64,000 bases of DNA, from positions 3,653,501 through 3,717,500 of the forward strand of contig NZ_JBANRJ010000001.1 in assembly GCF_037154075.1 (NCBI RefSeq). Direction: 5' to 3'. The translations under genes and the position numbers were made by a program. Below, piece by piece: positions 42,793-51,924 of this stretch (position 1 is the first letter of the stretch; every line of letters begins with the position of its first letter). The notes under the pieces are model-generated. The model saw nothing but the letters and a program-made list of their open reading frames with translations, did no database searches and had not been told where the DNA came from. The DNA is from Sphingobium aromaticiconvertens. Its GTDB lineage: Bacteria > Pseudomonadota > Alphaproteobacteria > Sphingomonadales > Sphingomonadaceae.

Positions 42793-45188
42793 ATTTCGCC
42801 CGAAATCGTGAACTGGACTGTGCGCGGCGACAAGGGCCGGAACAGACCATCTCCTGTAACAGATGAGGAAATGAAGGACAGTGTGTCCTTGTCGAAGATA
42901 TTGTCGATGTTGAAGCGCGCCTTGATCCCCTTGACGGGGCCAAAGGCGATGTCGTCGCCAATATCCACATAGGCGCTGAACACGGTGTACCCCGGCACGC
43001 TCGACCCGGCCGCATTGGTGAAGGTCGACCAGCGCTTGCTGGTATATTTGCCGGAGATATTGCCTACCAGCCAGCTTGCAGGCTCGATCGTCACGCCACC
43101 CGAAACAATCCATTTCGCGCTGTCAGGGACATATTTGTCGGCGATCAGGATGGGCGTGGAGGCCGCGATATCATCCTTGAACTTGGCATTGTTGTAAGTG
43201 ACGTTCAGGTTTCCATAGGCCAGCCCGTTCAGGAAGGACGGCTTGTAGGTGCCACTAAATTCCAGACCATAGGATTCCACCCGGCCGACATTCTGGTAGA
43301 AGGTTTCCGTGGTTGCGCCACCGCCCGGCAGGAAGGTCGTGATCGACTGGATGCGATTGTCGAACTTCGTGTAATAGGCAGCCAGCGAGGCATAGACTTG
43401 CCCCTGATTGGTGCGCAGGCCGATCTCCATATTCCTCGAACGTTCGGGCGCGGGCTGTGGCACCAGCGCGGCGCTTCCGGGGCGCGTGACCGCGTAGATA
43501 TCGTCCATCCCCTTGGGCAGCGCCATATTTTCGGCATAGGACGCGAAAATCTGGGTCCGCTGGTCGAATTTGTAGAGCAGGCCTGCCATCGGCAGGAACA
43601 TGTCTTTATAATGCGCGCCGTTATTTTGCGGACCCCAGCCGGGCACACCGACGCCACCGACGACCCGATAATAATCGTCGAAATCCCGATAGCCGCGCTG
43701 GCTATAGTCCAGCAGCAGCCCCTTGAACCCGGCATCCAATATCAGGCGATCATCGGCCAGCGATAACTGATCCTTCAGGAAGACCTGCAAGGTATCGCGT
43801 TGCGAACGATAGTCACGGCGCAGATAGACAAGTTCGTCCAGGTTGGGCGCGCTGTCAGGGCGACCGTCCGTCGTATTGTAGCGGGCCTGCGTGCGGTGAT
43901 ATTTGTCAACCTCCGCCCATATGCCCGCCTCGACGGTGTTCGCGCCCATTTCCCAGTGCAGCTTCGTGGTGACGCCATAGCGATCGCCACCGACGCCCGA
44001 TCGGCCATATTGCACGCCCTTGGGCGCGACCACGGCAAGACCAGCCGCCAATTGCGGCGTATAGCGGCTCAGTGAATTGGCGTAGCCATCGGGCGAGACG
44101 CCATAGCCCGCCTTGTCCTCATAATAGAGCGTGGATTCCGCCCATACACCCTCAGCGATACCGGCATGGAAGGTGGCGCCATAGAGCTTGTCCTTCCGGA
44201 CATTAATGGCCAGATTATAGTTCTGCACATAGTTGCCATTGGAATAATAGACGCCCGGCGCGCTCGCCAGCGGCTCGAAACCGGGGGTGGTGTTGGCAGG
44301 GACCGTACTCAGATACGCATAGTCCCGGCCGCAATGCCCTTCCAGGTCGCGGGCGACGCAATTATACTGGTCACGAGTGATCGTCGGAGAATCATAGTCG
44401 AAAAAGTCGTTCGACACATATTTGAACCGCGCCCAGCTATCGCCGCCCAGATCGGCGTGAATCTGCCCTTCCCAATGTTCGCGATCGATCGTGCCGGGAC
44501 CGCGCCACAGGTCGCTGTTCAGCTTGGTGCGGCTGACATAGGCCTTGAACGGGCCGACCTTGCCGGTGCTGAAACGGATGAAGGTACGCTTCAGGTCATC
44601 GCTACCAAAGCTCTGCGAGACGAACAGGCCAAGATCGTCCTGCGGCGCGATGGAATTATACTGGATGAGCGGACCGAGTGTCGAATAGCTGGGCAGGCTG
44701 ACATCGCCCGCGCCCACCGACGCCTCCACCACGCCCAGATTTTCATTGTCGACATAGCGAAAGACCGGGCTGCCACCAAAAGCATCGCTGCGCCCGGTGG
44801 GAATGCCGTCGATCAGGAAGCCGATCTGGTCGAGGTTGAAGGCGCGGGTCTGAACGCTGTTGCCAAATTCATAGAGGCCCAGCGCACCGTCTGTCTGAAC
44901 GTTGAAACCGGGTAGCTGCTCCAGCATCTTGAGGCCCGAAACGCCCGAGGGCGCGGACAGCAGCGCCTCTCGCGTAATCGCCACCGTATTCGTGATCTTG
45001 CCTTCGCCGATCGCTTCGGCCGACTGCGACACGCGGCGACCGGTGACGGTGATGCTTGCCTCTTCATCGTCGGCGACAGGAGCGCTGTCCTGTGCCCAGG
45101 CCGGCATGGCGAGCGCGCTGGCGCAGGTCATCAACAAAGCGACGGCATGGGTCATGCCGCGATGGCGGCGCATGGTGACAGGATGCAT
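42789..45188 (-). CDS. TonB-dependent outer membrane receptor
   Basis: 799 residues. A signal peptide (residues 9-32) precedes the plug domain, which contains KMLEQLPGFNVQ and FNLDQIGFLIDGIPTG. The rest is a 22-strand barrel with YASYAENMALPKGMD in the middle and an aromatic-rich C-terminal strand ending ISGEI. No TonB-box residues are certain. It is cotranscribed with an M19 dipeptidase, so a peptide-containing ligand is more likely than a siderophore. Upstream lies an unusual inverted repeat (45291-45321). Confidence 0.93.
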   Translation of the reverse strand: MHPVTMRRHRGMTHAVALLMTCASALAMPAWAQDSAPVADDEEASITVTGRRVSQSAEAIGEGKITNTVAITREALLSAPSGVSGLKMLEQLPGFNVQTDGALGLYEFGNSVQTRAFNLDQIGFLIDGIPTGRSDAFGGSPVFRYVDNENLGVVEASVGAGDVSLPSYSTLGPLIQYNSIAPQDDLGLFVSQSFGSDDLKRTFIRFSTGKVGPFKAYVSRTKLNSDLWRGPGTIDREHWEGQIHADLGGDSWARFKYVSNDFFDYDSPTITRDQYNCVARDLEGHCGRDYAYLSTVPANTTPGFEPLASAPGVYYSNGNYVQNYNLAINVRKDKLYGATFHAGIAEGVWAESTLYYEDKAGYGVSPDGYANSLSRYTPQLAAGLAVVAPKGVQYGRSGVGGDRYGVTTKLHWEMGANTVEAGIWAEVDKYHRTQARYNTTDGRPDSAPNLDELVYLRRDYRSQRDTLQVFLKDQLSLADDRLILDAGFKGLLLDYSQRGYRDFDDYYRVVGGVGVPGWGPQNNGAHYKDMFLPMAGLLYKFDQRTQIFASYAENMALPKGMDDIYAVTRPGSAALVPQPAPERSRNMEIGLRTNQGQVYASLAAYYTKFDNRIQSITTFLPGGGATTETFYQNVGRVESYGLEFSGTYKPSFLNGLAYGNLNVTYNNAKFKDDIAASTPILIADKYVPDSAKWIVSGGVTIEPASWLVGNISGKYTSKRWSTFTNAAGSSVPGYTVFSAYVDIGDDIAFGPVKGIKARFNIDNIFDKDTLSFISSSVTGDGLFRPLSPRTVQFTISGEI

Positions 45189-45290
45189 GGAGTGAGGTTT
45201 TCCCTGTTATACCCCCTTCAAGGGGGCTTGATCGGGCCTTTTCAGGATGATCGGAGCCGCACACGCAGCACCCGACCACACCTCTCCATC

Positions 45291-45321
45291 GTTCGTTTCT
45301 CAGTTGTCTTCTGAAACGAAC
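45291..45321. promoter_or_regulatory. inverted repeat upstream of TonB receptor gene (possible operator)
   Basis: GTTCGTTTC (45291-45299) and GAAACGAAC (45313-45321) are perfect 9-bp arms with a 13-nt spacer. They lie 103-133 nt before the receptor start, a place suited to a regulator site or a leader hairpin. No regulator is adjacent. Confidence 0.5.
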
Positions 45322-45373
45322 ATAACCAGCAACTCCACCATCCCCTTATGACTTCTCATCGTCATAATTGAAC

Positions 45374-45389
45374 CGGACCAATAGGTCCG
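45374..45389 (-). terminator. weak hairpin after enoyl-CoA hydratase gene
   Basis: CGGACC-AATA-GGTCCG, a 6-bp stem with 4-nt loop, 18 nt after the stop of the enoyl-CoA hydratase gene. Followed on the minus strand by GTTCAATTATG, so at best a weak terminator. Confidence 0.4.
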
Positions 45390-45406
45390 ATCCCATTTCT
45401 ATACCC

Positions 45407-46183
45407 TCAGCGGCCCTTCCAGACACCGGGACGCTTTTCGACAAAGGCGGTCATGCCTTCCGTCTTGTCCTCAGTCGCCGTGAGTATCTGGAACAGGCGG
45501 CGTTCGGACAATATGCCCTGTGTCAGACCGCTTTCGAACGCCAGATTGACCATCTCCTTGTTGATAACCGCGGCCATCGGCGCCATCGACGCGATCGACG
45601 CTGCGGTCTTGAGCGCCTCATCAAGCAGGTCGGCGGCAGGCACGATACGGGAAACGAGACCCGCGCGCTCCGCTTCGGCGGCATCCATCATCCGGCCGGT
45701 AAGGCACATGTCCATCGCCTTCGCCTTGCCCACTGCGCGGGTCAGGCGCTGCGATCCGCCCATGCCGGGGGCGACGGCCAGCTTGATTTCCGGCTGGCCA
45801 AATTTGGCGGTGTCGGCGGCCAGGATGAAGTCGGCCATCATCGCCAGTTCGCAACCGCCGCCCAGCGCAAAGCCCGCGACCGCAGCGATCCATGGCTTAC
45901 GGGTGGCGACGACATCACGCTGCCATCCGGCGAAAAAATCCTCGTTAAAGAAATCGGCGCCGGCCTTGTCCACCATCTCCTTGATGTCCGCGCCCGCCGC
46001 GAAAGCCTTCTCGCTGCCAGTCAGGACCGCGCATTTCTGCGACGGGTCCGCGTCATAGGCGGCAAAGGCGGCGGTGAGATCAGCCAACACCTGAGTATTG
46101 AGCGCGTTCAGTGCCTGCGGACGGTTAAGCGTGAGGAGCGTAACCGCATCGCGCTGTTCCACCAGGATCGTTTCAAAAGCCAT
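45407..46183 (-). CDS. enoyl-CoA hydratase
   Basis: 258 residues from ATG 46183, with AGGGAG 6 nt upstream. The two catalytic glutamates of true hydratases are both present, in [14 protein letters not shown] and [13 protein letters not shown], as is [17 protein letters not shown]. It hydrates trans-2-enoyl-CoA. It may provide the methacrylyl-CoA hydratase step that is missing from the valine operon 4 kb away. That is inference. Confidence 0.95.
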   Translation of the reverse strand: MAFETILVEQRDAVTLLTLNRPQALNALNTQVLADLTAAFAAYDADPSQKCAVLTGSEKAFAAGADIKEMVDKAGADFFNEDFFAGWQRDVVATRKPWIAAVAGFALGGGCELAMMADFILAADTAKFGQPEIKLAVAPGMGGSQRLTRAVGKAKAMDMCLTGRMMDAAEAERAGLVSRIVPAADLLDEALKTAASIASMAPMAAVINKEMVNLAFESGLTQGILSERRLFQILTATEDKTEGMTAFVEKRPGVWKGR

Positions 46184-46255
46184 CGTCATCTCCCTAATCT
46201 GTTGCCCGCCGCTGTAGCCCCCGCACGATAACCGCGCCATTAGGCAAAGCGGCAG

Positions 46256-47131
46256 CTAGTCCCTGCAAATATGCATGAAATCGCGATCATAGCCCTGCAT
46301 ATGCGCGCCCCCGTCAACATAAAGCGTCTGGCCGGTGACGGCCGTGCCGTTAACGAGATAGAGTACCGCCTCCGCGATCTGCTCGGGTTGCGGCAGGCAG
46401 GCGAGCGGCATCATCTGCTCCAGCCGCTCGATCTGCGCCGCGTCATAATCGGCGGTCGCGATGGTGAGCCCCGGCGCGACGGCGTTGACGCGCACCTGCG
46501 GCGCCAGTGAGCGGGCGGAGAGTTTCGTCAGCCCGGCCAGCGCCATCTTCGACAGCGTATAGGCTAGCTGATCGGCATGCGGATGGTCGATCCGCTGGTC
46601 GAGAATATTGACGATGCAGCGGTCGACAAGGCCCGCGGGCACGGTCGCGAAGGCCTTGGTCAGCAAAGTGGGGGCCGCACAGTTCACCGCATAGTGCCGC
46701 ATCAGGTCGTCGGCGGTCACGTTGTCCAGCCGGTCCTGCCCGAACATCGCTGCGCTGTTCACCAATATGTCGGGCGCGCGGCCGAACCTCTTGGAAATAT
46801 CGCCGATCAGCTCCTCCGCCCCTTCCGGATCAGCGAAATCGACGGTGAAGCCTTCCCATTCGGTGCCGTTGCGCTCCAGCGCCAGCGCCAGCGTGGAATC
46901 AAGCCGTGTGTCATGGCTGCCGTGAATCGCCAGCGAGCAGCCCGCATCGGCCAACGCCGTCGCAATCACCCCGCCCAGCCGTCGGTGCCCGCCGGTGACG
47001 AGCGCCAGACGACGCGAAGTTAGCGGCTGTGCGGAGGCAGGCTCAGCCCCTTCGCCCGCGCGACCGAGCGGGCGGAAGGACGGTTCGCGACCGCCCTGCC
47101 CTTCGTTCGGATTGATGTTGTCCTGCGCCAT
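46256..47131 (-). CDS. SDR-family pteridine reductase-like protein (FolM/PTR1 type)
   Basis: 291 residues. A 35-residue polar N-terminal extension precedes the SDR core. The cofactor motif is TGGHRRLG, with an Arg as in PTR1/FolM rather than the usual SDR glycine pattern. The catalytic serine of normal SDRs is replaced by Asp in NILDQR, and YTLSK supplies Tyr and Lys. This Asp-Tyr-Lys set is the mark of pteridine reductases. It lies directly downstream of folE (8 nt), which fits reduction of a pterin product. I therefore call it a dihydropteridine/dihydromonapterin reductase candidate. Confidence 0.82.
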   Translation of the reverse strand: MAQDNINPNEGQGGREPSFRPLGRAGEGAEPASAQPLTSRRLALVTGGHRRLGGVIATALADAGCSLAIHGSHDTRLDSTLALALERNGTEWEGFTVDFADPEGAEELIGDISKRFGRAPDILVNSAAMFGQDRLDNVTADDLMRHYAVNCAAPTLLTKAFATVPAGLVDRCIVNILDQRIDHPHADQLAYTLSKMALAGLTKLSARSLAPQVRVNAVAPGLTIATADYDAAQIERLEQMMPLACLPQPEQIAEAVLYLVNGTAVTGQTLYVDGGAHMQGYDRDFMHICRD

Positions 47132-47139
47132 TGCCCGGC

Positions 47140-47754
47140 TTAAAAGCCCATCAATTGCAGCACTTCCTCGCGACTCTTTTCATCATCGCGAAAGACCCCC
47201 AACATCCGGCTGGTCTTCATGATGACGTCGGGCGTCCGCACGCCGCGCCCGGTCATGCAACCGTGCGTCGCCTCTATCACCACGGCCACGCCCTGGGGCT
47301 TGAGATGCGTCCAGATACAATCGGCAACCTCCGCCGTCAGACGTTCCTGCACCTGAAGGCGGCGGGCATAAGCGTGGAGCACGCGCGCCAGTTTCGATAT
47401 GCCGACCACATATTCACCCGGCAGATAGGCGATATGCGCCTTGCCGATGATTGGCGCCATATGATGTTCGCAATGCGACTGGAACGGAATATCCTTGAGC
47501 AGCACGATATTGTCGTAGCCGCCAACCTCATGGAAAATGCGCGAGAGATGGTAGGCCGGATCTTCGGCGTAGCCCTGGCAATATTCGCGCCACGCTCGCG
47601 CCACGCGGTTGGGTGTGTCGATCAGCCCTTCGCGCGATGTGTCGTCACCCGACCAACGGATCAGCGTGCGGATCGCGTCCGCGACCTCAGCAGGCACGAT
47701 GATCTTGCCCTGTTCGTCACGTTCTTCGGCCTCATCCATGATACGCGTGCTCAA
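47140..47754 (-). CDS. folE: GTP cyclohydrolase I
   Basis: 204 residues from TTG 47754, which has AGGGGG 6 nt upstream; ATG 47739 (200 residues) lacks a site. Zinc ligands lie in HCEHHMAPI and HGCMTGRGV, with the substrate-binding segment GKAHIAYLPGEYVVGISKLARV. It makes 7,8-dihydroneopterin triphosphate, the first step to folates and other pterins. The next gene is the pteridine-reductase-like SDR, suggesting a small pterin operon. Confidence 0.95.
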   Translation of the reverse strand: MSTRIMDEAEERDEQGKIIVPAEVADAIRTLIRWSGDDTSREGLIDTPNRVARAWREYCQGYAEDPAYHLSRIFHEVGGYDNIVLLKDIPFQSHCEHHMAPIIGKAHIAYLPGEYVVGISKLARVLHAYARRLQVQERLTAEVADCIWTHLKPQGVAVVIEATHGCMTGRGVRTPDVIMKTSRMLGVFRDDEKSREEVLQLMGF

Positions 47755-47956
47755 TGGCTGCCCCCTCAATCTACTGTCATTTGCGGTCGATATGGGGCGA
47801 TGCCTGACCAATTGCCAGCCCTTTCGACTGCTCTGGACAGGCTCGCCTGCTGATGGCACAGGCATGATGTGTGGGACGTGCATTCATCGCCACGGCGGAA
47901 CAACCCTCCTTCAAGGGGAGGCATGGCCCACGCCTGCCTTCAACATATCTGGCTTC

Positions 47957-48562
47957 ATGCGTACTGAAAAAATCGCCGCTGTGCTGCTCGCAGCCGGAAT
48001 ATCCTCGCGTTTCGGCGAGGAGGACAAGCTGATGGCCGACCTGCGCGGCAAGCCTGTCATCCAGCACACGCTGGAGGCTGTCGCCTCGATGGCCTTCGCC
48101 GAACTGGTCGCAGTGGTCCGTCCGATAGAGTTTGCGCCAGTGATTCATCGCAAGCTTGATCGACGCGGCTACAGCATCGTCATCAACGACCGGCCCGAAG
48201 AAGGGCTGGCGGGCAGCATTGTGCGCGCGGTCGAACATGTCATGCCGCTCCGCAAGTGCCGGGGCATCCTGATCTGCCTGGCCGACATGCCGGATGTGCC
48301 GCAGGTTCATTATAATCGCCTGTGCGTGGCGGCCGAAGATATACGATCGGTGGTGGCGAGTACCGACGGCTTCTCCCCCTCTCCCCCCGCCTTCATCGGC
48401 CGCAAGCATTTCCCCGAATTGCTGGCCCTGCGCGGCGATCAGGGCGCACGCGCGCTGCTGAGCCATGGCATCCAGATAGAAACGAGCGGTACGGTGCTGC
48501 GTGACATCGACACGCCCGAAGACCTGACGGGCGCGTCGTCAGGGCCAGCTTCGCTAGTTTGA
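47957..48562 (+). CDS. MobA-like nucleotidyltransferase (MocA/CoxC-type)
   Basis: 201 residues from ATG 47957. The N-terminal nucleotide motif LLAAGISSRFGEEDKLMADLRGKP is that of the molybdenum cofactor cytidylyl/guanylyl transferases, and LICLADMPDVP is the metal-binding part. It would finish the molybdenum cofactor for xanthine dehydrogenase-type enzymes, none of which is nearby. The last 9 nt overlap the end of the convergent MFS gene. Confidence 0.88.
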   Translation: MRTEKIAAVLLAAGISSRFGEEDKLMADLRGKPVIQHTLEAVASMAFAELVAVVRPIEFAPVIHRKLDRRGYSIVINDRPEEGLAGSIVRAVEHVMPLRKCRGILICLADMPDVPQVHYNRLCVAAEDIRSVVASTDGFSPSPPAFIGRKHFPELLALRGDQGARALLSHGIQIETSGTVLRDIDTPEDLTGASSGPASLV

Positions 48563-50245
48563 GCGGGTCGGATCGGTCATCGCATCAGCCATTTCGCGCG
48601 GATCGGGCGCGCGGGTAATCGGCAGCGAGGCGACCTGCCGTTCGATCATCCGGTGAACGACGGGCGGCTTGCCCCCCTGATGCAGGGCATGGATGGCCTC
48701 GCTGTTGGCGAGGTCAGCGTGGGTGCGGCGCTGGTTGTGACGGACATAGTCGAGCCAGGTCGACACATGATAGCGCTCGATCCACAATTCAGGGTCGCCC
48801 AGATCGCGCATCAGCGTCCAGCCATGCGCACCGTCGCGCCGACGAATGCGCCGCCTTTCACCTATTGCCGACAGAAAGGGCACGACCGATCCTGCCGCTA
48901 TCCGATATTCGATGGTGACGACCACCGGACCACTGCGCCCCTCCACCGGGACCGCCGTGTCCGGCTCGGTCCAGCGGCCCAGCAGTTCCAGATCTTCATT
49001 CCCGCTTTGGGGGAGTGGCATGATGAAACCGAGCAGCGCCACGAGCGTCAGGCCCGCCGCCGCGAGCATCAACGCGGTCGCCACGCCATGATCCTCCGCC
49101 AATGTGCCAAACAGCCAGCTTCCAATCGCCATGCCGCCAAAGGCCGACATCTGGTAGAGTGAGAGCGCGCGCGCCACGACCCAGCGCGGCGCGGCCATCT
49201 GAACGGTGACATTGAAGCTGGAGAGGGTAAGCACCCAGCCGGCCCCTGCCAGCATCAACGAGAATATGGCGAGTATGAGCCAGCCGCTGATCCCTGCACC
49301 CAGCGTGCCGATCGCCATGACCAGGGTCGCGATGCGCACCAGTTGCTCGGTCGAGAGCTGTTTACGCAACCGACCGCTGACAAGTGCGCCACATACCGCA
49401 CCGATGCCGAAACCGCCCAGAAGCACACCGTAGGTCAGCGCCCCGCCTGTCACCAGATCACGCGCGATCACCGGCATCAATGCGGGAACGGCGCTGGCGA
49501 CCATGCCGAACAGCGCAGCCCGCGCCAGCACCGCGCGAATATTGGGTGACATGGCGACATAGCGCACGCCCGCGCGCATCGCCATATCGACCCGTTCGCG
49601 TGGCAGCGGGTTGGGCACGCGGGCCGGTCGCCAGCGGGCCAGTACGGCAATCAGGCCGACATAACTGACCGCATTGCTAAGGAAGGCCGCCGCCGCGCCA
49701 GCCGCTGCGACGATGACACCGCCCAGCGCCGGGCCAACGCTGCGCGCGATATTGAAGCCCATGCTGTTGAGCGCCACCGCGCTGGGCAGTGCTGCGCGCG
49801 GCACCATCTCACCCACCGACGCCTGCCAGGCCGGACCATTGAGCGCCGTGCCGCAGCCGATGAGGAAGGTGAAGGTCAGCAGCGCCCAGGGTGAGAGCAG
49901 CCCAGCCCAAGCGGCCAGCGATAGCGCAGCGGAAACCAGCAGCATGAAACTTTGTGCCGCCAGCATCACCAGCCGCCGATCATAATTGTCGGCCAGCGCC
50001 CCGGCTGCCAGAGACAGCAGCATGATCGGCAGGGTGGTCGATGCCTGCACCAGCGCAACCATCTGTTCCGAGCTGCTGAGCGAGGTCATCATCCACGACG
50101 CACCAACCGACTGAATCAGGCCACCGAAATTGGACGCCATGCTGGCAATCCACACGGACCGGAAAATCGGGACCGAAAGCGGCGAGGATGGCGCTGGATC
50201 AGGCGCGCGTGACTCGGTCGAGGGCGATTGGGACACATCCGCCAT
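48554..50245 (-). CDS. MFS transporter with C-terminal soluble domain (MFS_3 type)
   Basis: 563 residues from ATG 50245. Twelve transmembrane segments fill about residues 25-425; the loop between helices 2 and 3 has AAGALADNYDRR, the MFS signature. The last 125 residues are a soluble domain (VVVTIEYRI, then RRRDGAHGWTLMRDLGDPELWIERY) resembling a ferredoxin-like antibiotic-biosynthesis-monooxygenase fold. This layout is known in the enterobactin-exporter-like MFS_3 family. Substrate unknown. Confidence 0.88.
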   Translation of the reverse strand: MADVSQSPSTESRAPDPAPSSPLSVPIFRSVWIASMASNFGGLIQSVGASWMMTSLSSSEQMVALVQASTTLPIMLLSLAAGALADNYDRRLVMLAAQSFMLLVSAALSLAAWAGLLSPWALLTFTFLIGCGTALNGPAWQASVGEMVPRAALPSAVALNSMGFNIARSVGPALGGVIVAAAGAAAAFLSNAVSYVGLIAVLARWRPARVPNPLPRERVDMAMRAGVRYVAMSPNIRAVLARAALFGMVASAVPALMPVIARDLVTGGALTYGVLLGGFGIGAVCGALVSGRLRKQLSTEQLVRIATLVMAIGTLGAGISGWLILAIFSLMLAGAGWVLTLSSFNVTVQMAAPRWVVARALSLYQMSAFGGMAIGSWLFGTLAEDHGVATALMLAAAGLTLVALLGFIMPLPQSGNEDLELLGRWTEPDTAVPVEGRSGPVVVTIEYRIAAGSVVPFLSAIGERRRIRRRDGAHGWTLMRDLGDPELWIERYHVSTWLDYVRHNQRRTHADLANSEAIHALHQGGKPPVVHRMIERQVASLPITRAPDPREMADAMTDPTRSN

Positions 50246-50267
50246 CAAGCGGAAACCGCCACCCTGG

Positions 50268-50450
50268 TCAATCGCCCAGCGACCTGTGTTCCTCAACCCG
50301 CCGCGCGTGAGCCGCCATTTCGACCTCACCGATCAGTAATTGCGCGTCGCTGGCGGTAAAGCCGCTTTCACTGTCGATTATCGCATCCATCCCCAATCGA
50401 CCAACAAAGGACTGGAAGCGGTCGAGTGCAGCTTGAACATCTTCAGGCAT
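50268..50450 (-). CDS. small conserved protein, unknown function
   Basis: 60 residues from ATG 50450 with AGGAG 6 nt upstream; it ends 22 nt before the MFS gene start. Soluble and acidic, with a LLIGEVEMAAHARRVEEHRS C-terminus. No known domain. The clean ribosome-binding site and spacing between two genes of the same direction support it as real. Confidence 0.6.
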   Translation of the reverse strand: MPEDVQAALDRFQSFVGRLGMDAIIDSESGFTASDAQLLIGEVEMAAHARRVEEHRSLGD

Positions 50451-50471
50451 GACGGCTCCTTTCATGGGCGG

Positions 50472-51737
50472 TTATTTGGGGGCTTTACCTGTCGCCGCGA
50501 AAGTGAAGCGCACAGTCACGCTGGGGTCAAGGCCCGATCCGCTTTCGCCCGTGCCGATATTGAACGATGTCCGCGCGATGCTGGCGCTGCCTTCCACCTG
50601 CCGGGTCGCGCCGCTACCGGTCAGCGTGAAACGGATCGACTGGGGTCGGCTCACGCCCTTCAGCATCAGGGTGCCGCGCGCCGTATAGCCCTTGCCCGAC
50701 CGCTTCGCCCCTTTGGCGATGAATGTGGCGCGGGGGTGCGCGGCGACGGCGAAAAATTCGTCATTGGCCAGCATTTCCGTCTGGGTGGGATCACTCACGC
50801 TGGCGCTGGCAACGTCGATTTCGACGCGGATGTCAGCCGTCTCGGGCCGCTCCGGGTCCATGACGATGGTCGCGGTCCAGCGCGAAAAGCCGCCATCAAC
50901 GGTGTAGCCCGCATTACCGACGGAGAAAGTCAGGCGGCCACCGGATTGCACCGTCCATGCGGACGGCGGCGCGGGGGTGGCTTCCTCAGCTATGTTGGCG
51001 ACTGTCGCCACGGCGTTGTCGGTCGTTGCGGCATTTGTCGCGGTTTCCGGGGTGGCAGTTTCGGATTCGGAAGACGCCACAGCATTAACTGTCGCACCCT
51101 CGCCTGCTTCGGGCATGGCGGACGCGGCGGCGGGCGCGCTCGCAGACCGGACGGCAGCCTGACCGATCAGGAATGCGACAGGAACCGACGCCATCAACGC
51201 CAGAATAACCAGCGTCGAACGCCCCGGCACCATGCGCCAGATGAGGCCATCGCCGATCAGCCACTGGTGTCGCACCGCGCCCGCGACATGGAGCAGGAGG
51301 AGGGCGATAGCGATCCAGGCGAGCAGGCCGTGTGCGCCCTCAAACAAGGGATGCCCCGCCTGCGGGAGCGGAAGATGCGGCAGCGGCACGACGCCGAACA
51401 GCAGCGTTGGCACCTTCACCTTTGCGGTCGACACCAGCGCCCAACCCGTGAGCGGCCCACCCAGCATGAAGAGATAAAGACCGGCATGAACGGCCTTGGC
51501 CAGCGCACCGGTCACGCCGTCCTCTGCCGGAGCGGGACGCGGTTTCCAATAGCGCACGGCGATCCGCAGCAGCGTCAGCAGCAGGATCGTGATGCCGACG
51601 GACTTGTGCAACTGATAGAGCGCGAAGCCCTTGGCAGACAGATGCTCCAGCCCCCATCCTACGCCGATCTGGAAGGCGAGCGCTATCGCTATCAGCCAAT
51701 GCAACGTCATGGCCGTTCGGCTGTACCGTGTCGTCAT
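50472..51737 (-). CDS. cytochrome b561 - YceI domain fusion protein
   Basis: 421 residues. Residues 1-190 form a four-helix cytochrome b561 with heme histidines in MTLHWLIAIAL, YQLHKSVG, EGAHGLLAW and LLLHVAGAVRHQ. After a Thr/Ala/Glu-rich linker of about 60 residues comes a YceI-type lipocalin-like domain with TFSVGNAGYTVDGGFSRW and a final SVTVRFTFAA. YceI binds polyprenoid lipids such as ubiquinone, so this fusion is likely an electron-transfer protein of the periplasmic face of the inner membrane. Confidence 0.92.
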   Translation of the reverse strand: MTTRYSRTAMTLHWLIAIALAFQIGVGWGLEHLSAKGFALYQLHKSVGITILLLTLLRIAVRYWKPRPAPAEDGVTGALAKAVHAGLYLFMLGGPLTGWALVSTAKVKVPTLLFGVVPLPHLPLPQAGHPLFEGAHGLLAWIAIALLLLHVAGAVRHQWLIGDGLIWRMVPGRSTLVILALMASVPVAFLIGQAAVRSASAPAAASAMPEAGEGATVNAVASSESETATPETATNAATTDNAVATVANIAEEATPAPPSAWTVQSGGRLTFSVGNAGYTVDGGFSRWTATIVMDPERPETADIRVEIDVASASVSDPTQTEMLANDEFFAVAAHPRATFIAKGAKRSGKGYTARGTLMLKGVSRPQSIRFTLTGSGATRQVEGSASIARTSFNIGTGESGSGLDPSVTVRFTFAATGKAPK

Positions 51738-51896
51738 CTATACCCCTTGCCCGTTCACCTGCTGCAACGAGCGAAATGTAACCACTCCGCCATGCGCTGG
51801 CGATAGGGTGGCTGCGAAACGATGCGTTGCCGATCAGCCTGCCGCTACGGCAGCCTGCGCCGCGACGCACACGAGGGGCCAGTCGCGGTTTTTCAC

Positions 51897-51924
51897 TTGC
51901 ACTTTACGTAAACGTAAATACATT
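51897..51924 (+). promoter_or_regulatory. promoter with embedded palindromic operator upstream of the thiolase operon
   Basis: TTGCAC (51897-51902) and TACATT (51919-51924) form a sigma70-like promoter with a 16-bp spacer. The spacer is exactly the inverted repeat TTTACG-TAAA-CGTAAA (51903-51918), and GTAAAT-AC-ATTTAC (51914-51927) overlaps it. The form resembles the TTTACGTnnACGTAAA-like sites of regulators of fatty acid and branched-chain degradation (LiuR/PsrA type), which would repress until acyl-CoA accumulates. Confidence 0.6.

Noticed and set aside
41740-42972. 410-codon plus-strand frame
   Set aside because: Antisense to the M19 dipeptidase and the receptor end, which show full metal-binding motifs.
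45189-45406. Cobalamin or other riboswitch upstream of the TonB receptor
   Set aside because: No B12-box or other conserved riboswitch core is visible; only the inverted repeat and small hairpins.
50340-51806. 488-codon plus-strand frame
   Set aside because: Antisense to the b561-YceI fusion; no domain, Arg/Gly-rich.
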